The notes below the pieces were generated by a model. The model was not told the origin of the DNA, ran no database searches, and worked only from the letters and a program-made list of their open reading frames with translations. A stretch of DNA of 8,295 bases from an uncultured Prevotellaceae bacterium (GTDB lineage Bacteria; Bacteroidota; Bacteroidia; Bacteroidales; Bacteroidaceae). Position numbers and translations under genes: made by a program. The DNA is taken from positions 1-8,295 of the forward strand of contig CAMPCG010000118.1 in the NCBI GenBank assembly GCA_946644025.1, given 5' to 3'. Shown here piece by piece: positions 6,001-8,295 of the stretch; positions within the stretch are counted from its first letter, which is position 1; each line of letters starts with the position of its first letter.

Positions 6001-8295
6001 GAAGATGACGGTGAACTGGGCCAGCTGATACCTGACGCCGTCGTTGTTCAGGTAGACATTAATATAGACGGGTTTACCACAGGCTTCATCCGGAACCTTG
6101 GCTATTCCGTCCTCACCGGGGGCAGGATAGCGGAACACCACGAAGCGGCTGTCGCCATATTGCGTCTTGTTTTGGTCAGACATCTTGTCGTAGAAGTAGA
6201 AGCCCTGGAAGTCGGCCTCGGTGGCAGCGTCGTAGGTGTCGACGTTATCGACGAATTTCAGGTTGCCACCGTTGGCAGCAGCCAGTGTGGGGTTCCAGCC
6301 GCCCAGGCGAATGCCGGTGCCGTTGGGGTCGTAAATCTTCACTTCAATCTTTCCGCCTTGGTTGTTGTTCACGGCCGACACCAGGTCATCGTCGTCGGTG
6401 CCGTTGCCGTCGAACACCCAGTAGTCTGAGAACAGGTGGCGCACGCCGATGAACTCGCCGCGGTAGCCCACCTTCTTCTGCTTCTCGTAGAAGATCTGGC
6501 GCTGGGGGAAGTGGAAGGTCTTTGCCTCTAAGAAATTCTGCCCCTCCTTCGAGTCCACGAATTCATATCCCTGGAAGGTCTTGGCAGTCAGCTTGGCGGC
6601 CATCTCCTTGGCGTCCTTCATATAATAGATGTAGCGCATGGTGAGCGACGGCTCCTCCAGGTCGCCCTCCAGATGGTTACTGCTATTCTTATAGGTCTTA
6701 TCGTCGTAGCGCGACACGTCGACACCCACGGTGAAGGACCGCCCGTCGCTGTTGGTGAAGTTGAAGCGGCGGAGGGCATCGCGGCGCATACCGCCATTTT
6801 CGACGCTGGTCCAGTCGAGCTTCTGGCCGGTGACCATGCCATTCTTGTAGAGGAAATACTGCACGTCGCCTTCGTCGCGGGTGTCTAAGCTGACGTGGGC
6901 CTTCAGGTTCTCCAGGTCCATCACGTCGTCCGTCTTGTCCTCGTCGTAATTATAGAAGCGCTGGAAGAAGCGGTGGTCGTTGCTCTTGTTCAGCACCGTG
7001 GGAAACTCCACCGTATAGGTGTTTCCCCGCTTGATGTAGTGGGTAATCTCGAAGTGGTTCACCTTCTGCGTGCCCCGGTCATAGTTCCACCAGTCCGACT
7101 GCGCCTCGGTGTTCAGTCCCTGCTTGTCGAGCTCCAGGTCAGAATGCAGGTCGGAATACTGCTTCAGGTAAGATATACGGTGGGTCACCATGTGGTCGAC
7201 GCGAATCTCCTTATCCGCAGGATTAACGAAAAACCACCTGATGTAGAAGTCATTAAGATACTGGTCGATGTTCTTGGTTTCCGCATCATCAGGGTTGTTA
7301 GGCTGCGTCATTACTCCATTGCCTTTGAGATATTTTCCAGTTCCCTCATCCTTGACGCGGAACCGCCTGTAGTCATCTACCTGCTCCAACTGCCATAGTT
7401 GCCGACCTACTGCCTCTTCTGTATAGTCTGAGGCTCCACCATTATGATTTACCATTTGCAGGGGATAGTCAGGAGTGAAATAGATTTCGGAGATGGTAAT
7501 AGAGGAGCCTGTGCCTTGGTTGAAAATGGTAAAATCGTCCATTTGTGTGCCAGGGGTCAAGTTTACCGTAACCTCTGTTTTCCCTGCTAAATCTACCCAA
7601 TTATCAAACGTACCACCATAAGTATGAAGTTGCCAACCTCCTGTTTCAGGTACTTCGCTACCAAACTTAATCACTATTGTCTTATAACTCCTTGTGTCAA
7701 AAGGTTTGTATTGAAAAGCGTTTTGATAGGCAGCGGTAGGCGTGAATGTTGCTCCAATGACTTTATCTCCAGCTGTCACCTGGTCAGAGACATTCATGTT
7801 TCCTCCCGTTAAGGCAATCTGGTTCTTAGTAACGGGCCTTAGTCCCATCACCACCTGATAGTACTCATCCTTATTAGGCACAGGAACTTCTACGGGCAGA
7901 AAGCCGGCATACCAGTCGGAAGAGGTGTTTCCCGCCGATTGCGTGACAGGATTACCGTCGGTGTTGGCACACGAGAGGAAGAGGCTATTGACATCTATAG
8001 CCGGTGTCATGACTTTAATGGCTGTGATGACGCCCTCAGGACTGTTCCACCCGGCCTTGATGGCATGCAGGTGAACGTAGGGCAGGTCGGAGATGTCAAC
8101 CTCCGCCTTGCCAAAATTGCTGATGGTGGCAGTCTTCTCAACCAGTGGGCCATCGTCACCCTGACGGTTCATGAGTACACGCAGCTGAACGCCCGGCGTG
8201 CCCTCGAAGACTATCTTCTTGCAGCCTGTCAGGTTGGCATAAGTGAGGTAGTACACATTTCCGTCACCGGCAATCGTTTCACCGGCATTTACTGT
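67..8295 (-). CDS. Giant modular surface protein with T9SS type A C-terminal sorting domain (5' end truncated by window)
   Basis: One uninterrupted frame encodes 2742 residues and stops at TGA (67-69). The first possible start inside the window is GTG at 8256, but the frame is open for 13 more codons to the edge (TVNAGETIAGDGN), so no start is assigned and the signal peptide lies outside. Going towards the C-terminus I see two beta-sandwich modules, two ricin-like segments, a galactose-binding-like module, a helix-prone insert, a conserved Bacteroidota C-terminal block and a T9SS sorting domain. No enzyme active site was recognised. Family knowledge: proteins with this C-terminal domain cross the outer membrane through T9SS and are anchored to the surface or released after the domain is cleaved. 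Inference: a glycan-binding protein or adhesin, because the recognisable modules are ligand-binding types. The coding call is near certain, the T9SS cargo call is strong, and the adhesin role is tentative. G+C content changes strongly along the gene. Confidence 0.95.
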   Translation of the reverse strand, partial: TVNAGETIAGDGNVYYLTYANLTGCKKIVFEGTPGVQLRVLMNRQGDDGPLVEKTATISNFGKAEVDISDLPYVHLHAIKAGWNSPEGVITAIKVMTPAIDVNSLFLSCANTDGNPVTQSAGNTSSDWYAGFLPVEVPVPNKDEYYQVVMGLRPVTKNQIALTGGNMNVSDQVTAGDKVIGATFTPTAAYQNAFQYKPFDTRSYKTIVIKFGSEVPETGGWQLHTYGGTFDNWVDLAGKTEVTVNLTPGTQMDDFTIFNQGTGSSITISEIYFTPDYPLQMVNHNGGASDYTEEAVGRQLWQLEQVDDYRRFRVKDEGTGKYLKGNGVMTQPNNPDDAETKNIDQYLNDFYIRWFFVNPADKEIRVDHMVTHRISYLKQYSDLHSDLELDKQGLNTEAQSDWWNYDRGTQKVNHFEITHYIKRGNTYTVEFPTVLNKSNDHRFFQRFYNYDEDKTDDVMDLENLKAHVSLDTRDEGDVQYFLYKNGMVTGQKLDWTSVENGGMRRDALRRFNFTNSDGRSFTVGVDVSRYDDKTYKNSSNHLEGDLEEPSLTMRYIYYMKDAKEMAAKLTAKTFQGYEFVDSKEGQNFLEAKTFHFPQRQIFYEKQKKVGYRGEFIGVRHLFSDYWVFDGNGTDDDDLVSAVNNNQGGKIEVKIYDPNGTGIRLGGWNPTLAAANGGNLKFVDNVDTYDAATEADFQGFYFYDKMSDQNKTQYGDSRFVVFRYPAPGEDGIAKVPDEACGKPVYINVYLNNDGVRYQLAQFTVIFDPGTVTLPYKSVNGSDYVAKDGTTHAFSDRGPKKLIEKAGTPIAKVTFDYPANEKYHFPSDAVSIQGWERGAGSTIDDCGPIPMTFDKTNYSFSGFECNWGSYAIVTKMTTKYGNHIDVLPANDDVYGYGKVLDAADELIKSALEADEGLKKGFLYIDASEQPGDICSAPFVGDFCAGDKLMFSGWISGSNKMGGNDDRCPGGITLTVKGERNQHDENGRIIYENGVPKKETVTLYRFCPGQIYELDNGTGADGSTGADHVVWQQFYFEFTVAEKYDRHWIEVNNNCVSSQGGDFMLDNIAVYTIVPEVQAEVNTPLCVSVDENGEMVTDMRLLKLSVDYNKLMSTVKTIDNFSTSNTSEIGFMFLDKQVFLTKFREGLKTLSDEEKQCLHLDHFDFSKITLDELSDAIDDGEFSEIHEAEVVQLGEVGYNEYLARNKAFEQIYAPAFDAAILGEKLTWRSQNPTVNNNNPSVLYFQWNHDFNALEPYTFEKAVNLTHPVYGEVVEGERYLVINGNFPQLKWKTGTDYYIMSANVDITSGRPFVLFNLCSECNKANVFRIEPPYELVGLEKSENSEDYLVCEGQIPTLVTNLKGYDFNGVEVPMTDINFDWWLGDKANGVLPTLENYHRQAKAGIRLDRALSTLRIYYPQTTTLDGITSHPATGGNPELTPDMVIYLRELVNAGQLVLHQSSISIPAEPAAADDPYFYLVACPIHDGYFDKALNPKANEYVAYFCDEPQGLRVKIGEKAPTLKTGFVPNQNGFGSYDYSQANDAILSIRLAKKAQFQTVQHGEVTETPVADPVGAPTEQHFLWLPVRDAQTQTADGVIRKSDDYNIYLASTNDPVWDKNIYTSMKDGVLPIVGKIVSLYAKNTYAEDPDEAATLIAAQNAVNRLCVYFTENFEVREGYTYTLSLPFQEEGDVNTCDGTMLINLKIVPDYEVWTGGADNTDWNNDENWRRADGNTAMPTTEPTDESKRNNNELLVSNTLPEESGLYQYKTNFWNYRTPKDRILRKGFAPLYCTHILMKSNEWGDAPVLYDALNGKDDLDAYPFPNLNESYMVNTTQFVGERYESIKELNGKTFAIYNEDNGMAIYGTNDQNLGYGNYYDAVKETNSGYYYRIESADGHYRLHLQKLEGGDYTFDAWGGTNHPGYLNSQPLTGTVSFVLGLKGQNGQDGENLALWDLVPDGGGKFALKNVGTDKYLKDNSVAKYDEPTYFTFCTLEESLVPTEQQRYNILKFDMQARVYDIWSDTYGSNPDRGRAGDLIAEMYQINSCDEIAFQPSAELLNAHLLNYNNAWVEYQLDNERWYLLGSSLQGTVAGEWYSPTGTAQQKTTYYEPVTFGAGYDRYSPAIYQRSWDKAKAVLYEVGSTYSTSDDSQTENLGNDDEGVWTDGTWIVPGGGTADQYLDRLGYKPMGGKKANVAIKGVWSNTYNDATVDYANGGFSVMVKNALKNPDQSGGKALIRLPKEDTMYDYYGFDRDGADDVNNFDDIGTNTQLSDVRNKNRALNRGRLKSDLLLPASNTSLPVYQQIQRTETAASRYGDQRTYTRVPTQKGTDALPMTLQEMQETVATGVSDMGYYLVENPFQTGLDMERFFEENTQLLPKYWILTPTGQQLVYRAADGEWITQTGQPSAFAAADAKVAPGQGFFVQKDPATTDDAPNTISFTADMQAKTRYGVKTKEENFTIVVGKKQKMTTKEETITMDDGSTQTVTVEVPEVDDSGNYVLDDITEDITISSYEQATGDGYEFPLKARRTRADVDEQPGLVVTAQRGSNTSSALVMMSAEASDDFLPSEDTETFISMDELKQVPMVYTLCGRLATTINSIRQFRSLPLGVESASDAPCTLTFEGVEQLGDSVAFYDAKTQELTPLKSGMQFQVSGQTQNRYYLVNTLIKEEAAAETHVQIFVQGLTARVIASTDEPIVNVRCYDTAGRLVHAANPQTSEYSFTLPAAGIYIIEAHTANDHKTIKVSVN
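70..282 (-). other. T9SS type A C-terminal sorting domain (residues 2672-2742)
   Basis: Pattern in order: HVQIFVQGLTARV, IVNVRCYDTAGRLVHAA, EYSFTLPAAGIYIIEAH and KTIKVSVN, ending at the stop. The 'V-x-V-x-x-Y-D-x-x-G-R-L-V' strand, the 'L-P-x-x-G-I-Y-I-I' strand and the final 'K-I-K-V-V' strand match the type A sorting domain of the Bacteroidota type IX secretion system. Family knowledge: the domain directs passage across the outer membrane and is then cleaved while the cargo is attached to A-LPS or released. The Cys in the first strand is not typical but does not break the motif. This is the most confident functional call in the window. Confidence 0.88.
295..753 (-). other. Pre-sorting beta-sandwich module (residues ~2515-2667)
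   Basis: The module begins at YEFPLKARRTRADVDEQPGL, continues with VVTAQRGSNTSSALVMMSAEASDDFLPSEDTE, a strand after TLCGRLATTINSIRQFRSLPLG, and closes with APCTLTFEGVEQLGDSVAFYDAKTQELTPL. In related Bacteroidota proteins, a similar module sits directly before the T9SS sorting domain, and its 'A-S-D-x-F-x-x-x-E-D-x-E' motif is a landmark. A Thr/Val/Asp-rich linker with acidic turns (about residues 2436-2512) leads into it. Role unknown; it may present the sorting domain. Confidence 0.5.
1030..2175 (-). other. Conserved Bacteroidota C-terminal block (residues ~2041-2422)
   Basis: Landmarks in order: CDEIAFQPSAELLNAHLL (C2041), AWVEYQLDNERWYLLGSSLQ (W2074), TVAGEWYSPTG, YSPAIYQRSWDKAKAVLYE (W2124), GGFSVMVKN, KALIRLPKED (R2232), MGYYLVENPFQTGLDM (from 2345), KYWILT (W2375) and PGQGFFVQK (2412-2419). 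From memory, this chain of motifs is shared by many very long secreted Prevotella and Porphyromonas-type proteins, immediately before their sorting region. Its function is not established as far as I know. A structural stalk or a domain that places the protein at the surface is plausible. A short Asp/Asn-rich, AT-rich insert (~1495-1575, encoding DRDGADDVNNFDD and flanks) interrupts it. Confidence 0.55.
2341..2775 (-). other. Ricin-like module, more complete copy (residues ~1841-1985)
   Basis: The module starts at ELNGKTFAIYNEDNGMAIYG, continues through GYYYRIESADGHYRLHLQKL, and ends with LALWDLVPDGGGKFALKNVG and TDKYLKD (1966-1971), followed by a YFTFCTL edge strand. The repeated 'Y/F-x-hydrophobic-x-x-x-x-G-x-x-L' strands and the 'L-W-x-L...G-x-K-Y-L' end fit a beta-trefoil of the ricin B type. 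The Gln of the canonical Q-x-W is replaced by Ala in the last repeat (ALW, W1948). The end resembles the N-terminal half-module (RQLWQLEQV...GTGKYLKG). Bases 2461-2760 are about 44% G+C, lower than the flanks. Confidence 0.5.
3130..3177 (-). other. W-T-G-G...D-W-N-N...N-W motif (residues 1707-1722)
   Basis: The sequence WTGGADNTDWNNDENW lies just after the hydrophobic strand LINLKIVPDYEV. I know this W-x-G-x-x-x-T-D-W-x-x-x-x-N-W signature from many secreted Bacteroidota proteins, where it sits at the start of a C-terminal region after the Ig-like repeats. Its exact role is not known to me. Here it separates the middle of the protein from the C-terminal third, which includes the second ricin-like module. 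Confidence 0.5.
4158..4428 (-). other. Cys-containing Ig-like stretch (residues ~1290-1380)
   Basis: This beta-rich segment contains YYIMSANVDI, a CSEC pair, FRIEPPYELVG, YLVCEGQIPTL (C1346), then DFNGVEVPMTDINFDWWLGD. The order of strands and the 'C-E-G-Q-I-P-T-L' motif resemble the opening of bacterial Ig-like repeats in adhesins, where a 'Cxgq' strand starts a new sandwich. The paired cysteines could form a disulfide. The call is a resemblance only. No repeat of it is evident elsewhere in the window. Confidence 0.3.
4630..4980 (-). other. Helix-prone, charged insertion (residues ~1106-1222)
   Basis: This stretch differs from the beta-rich surroundings. It contains DKQVFLTKFREGLKTLSDEE, ITLDELSDAIDDGEFSEIHE, and NEYLARNKAFEQIYAPAFDA, with a high density of Glu, Lys, Leu and Ala and few aromatic strands. 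It directly follows the galactose-binding-like module and its 'LLKLSVDYNKLM' exit strand, and it ends before LTWRSQNPTV (W1224). The DNA is AT-richer than most of the gene (bases 4861-4980 about 41% G+C). It could be a small helical spacer or an inserted domain. I do not recognise it as a named family. Confidence 0.4.
5071..5733 (-). other. Galactose-binding-like (CBM4/9- or CBM6-like) module (residues ~855-1075)
   Basis: The start is marked by SFSGFECNWGSYAIVTK (W865), followed by a helix-prone charged stretch. Next come FLYIDASEQPGDICS (from residue 919), FVGDFCAGDKLMFSGWISG, a WQQFYFEFTV strand, WIEVNNNCVS and the closing strand GGDFMLDNIAVYT (I1065). A closing 'G-D-F-x-L-D-x-I-x-V-Y' strand is a hallmark of bacterial galactose-binding-like and CBM4/9-type sandwiches, where it often carries calcium-binding residues. 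Several cysteines are present (CAGD, RCPGG, RFCPGQ, NNNC), which could form disulfides in the periplasm. Ligand not predictable. Confidence 0.6.
5224..5253 (-). repeat. Short direct repeat encoding TGAD-TGAD
   Basis: A 12-base unit occurs twice, at 5224-5235 and 5242-5253, spaced 18 bases apart and in frame. It encodes a doubled turn (TGADGSTGAD) within the galactose-binding-like module. Two copies are too few to call a tandem array. It may be a small slippage duplication in a loop. Confidence 0.4.
5956..7248 (-). other. Long beta-rich extracellular region of unassigned fold (residues ~350-780)
   Basis: About 430 residues rich in Tyr, Phe, Asp and Asn, without a fold I can name with confidence. 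It starts at FYIRWFFVNP (350-359). It includes a charged stretch with DYDEDK-like acidic turns, MRYIYYMKDAKEMAAKLTAK, and an Asp-rich loop (DGNGTDDDDL). It ends with a strand feeding into DPGTVTLPYKSV (from residue 766). I recall similar sequence in very long Prevotella proteins, always as part of the extracellular stalk. The Asp-rich loop could bind calcium, but this is a guess. Function unknown. Confidence 0.4.
7303..7449 (-). other. Ricin-like half-module with QLW motif (residues ~283-331)
   Basis: The segment reads RQLWQLEQV at 298-306, then a polar strand, then EGTGKYLKG ending at 325. In ricin-type beta-trefoils each repeat carries a Q-x-W motif followed by a turn and an 'N/D-x-G-T/S-G-K-x-L' strand, and this order is visible here (Q299-L-W301, then GTGKYLKG). 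Only one trefoil repeat is clear, so this may be a fragment or a degenerate lectin domain. It resembles the segment near residues 1946-1971 (LALWDL then VGTDKYLKD), which supports a shared fold. Confidence 0.45.
7471..7830 (-). other. Second CBM-like beta-sandwich module (residues ~156-275)
   Basis: The module begins near the strand TKNQIALTGG and contains YKTIVIKFGSEVP, GWQLHTYGG, a 'KTEVTVNL' strand, a 'DDFTIFNQG' strand, and the closing strand SITISEIYFTP. The series of strands ending in an 'ITISEIYF' edge strand is typical of galactose-binding-like folds, in which the closing strand returns next to the N-terminal one. It follows the first module after a linker of about 57 residues. The DNA here is clearly AT-richer than most of the gene: bases 7441-7740 are about 41% G+C by hand count. 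Confidence 0.55.
8002..8256 (-). other. N-terminal-most visible CBM-like beta-sandwich module (residues ~14-98)
   Basis: This stretch alternates short hydrophobic strands with turns: YYLTYANLTGCKKIVFEG, then GVQLRVLMNR, then AEVDISDLPYVHLHAIKAGW, ending in a final strand around AIKVMTP. I recognise the pattern from memory as a carbohydrate-binding or discoidin-like beta-sandwich that is common next to glycan-active domains in Prevotella-type proteins. Typical features are the 'GTPG-qLRVLmNR' strand and the 'VDlS-y-y-HLnAIK' strand. The ligand cannot be read from the sequence. The module may begin upstream of the window edge. Confidence 0.55.

Noticed and set aside
4828..6429. 533-codon plus-strand open frame as a real antisense gene
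   Set aside because: It is exactly codon-aligned with the minus-strand gene, and its openness follows from that gene rarely using TTA, CTA and TCA. The translation is rich in Val, Gly and His, without recognisable motifs.
8254..8256. GTG at 8256 as the true start codon
   Set aside because: The frame is open for 13 codons upstream to the window edge, and a module appears to be entered directly without a signal peptide. The start lies outside the window.

Overview
The window is one continuous protein-coding region. A single minus-strand reading frame runs from the right edge (8295) to a TGA stop at 67-69 and encodes 2742 residues with no internal stop. It is also open at the right edge: 13 in-frame codons lie upstream of the GTG at 8256. 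The true start, signal peptide and promoter are therefore outside the window, and the whole protein is longer than what is seen here. Residue numbers below count from the first codon in the window (residue 1 = bases 8295-8293).

The product looks like a giant secreted or cell-surface protein of the Bacteroidota, probably from a Prevotella-like member of the Bacteroidales. The strongest evidence is the last ~70 residues, which have the pattern of a type IX secretion system (T9SS) type A sorting domain. Supporting evidence is a set of blocks I recognise from memory in very long Prevotella-type proteins: paired beta-sandwich modules, ricin-like fragments, a galactose-binding-like module, and a conserved C-terminal series with the motifs LVENPF, KYWILT and PGQGFFVQK. 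The genus assignment is inference.

Layout in protein order (right to left on the map): two beta-sandwich, CBM-like modules (~8002-8256 and ~7471-7830); a ricin-like half-module with a QLW motif (~7303-7449); a long beta-rich region without a confident fold (~5956-7248); a galactose-binding-like module (~5071-5733); a helix-prone charged segment (~4630-4980); more beta-rich, Ig-like sequence; a W-T-G-G...D-W...N-W motif (3130-3177); a second ricin-like module (~2341-2775); a conserved C-terminal block (~1030-2175); a pre-CTD beta-sandwich (~295-753); and the T9SS sorting domain (70-282).

I see no catalytic domain. The best overall reading is a modular surface glycan-binding protein or adhesin exported by T9SS. 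Composition is mosaic: most of the gene is GC-rich (57-65% in sampled lines), but at least three islands fall to about 40-45% G+C, and they coincide with the ricin-like/CBM modules and the helical segment. Only 66 bases of non-coding sequence are present, downstream of the stop. No RNA gene, mobile element, CRISPR array or second gene is supported.
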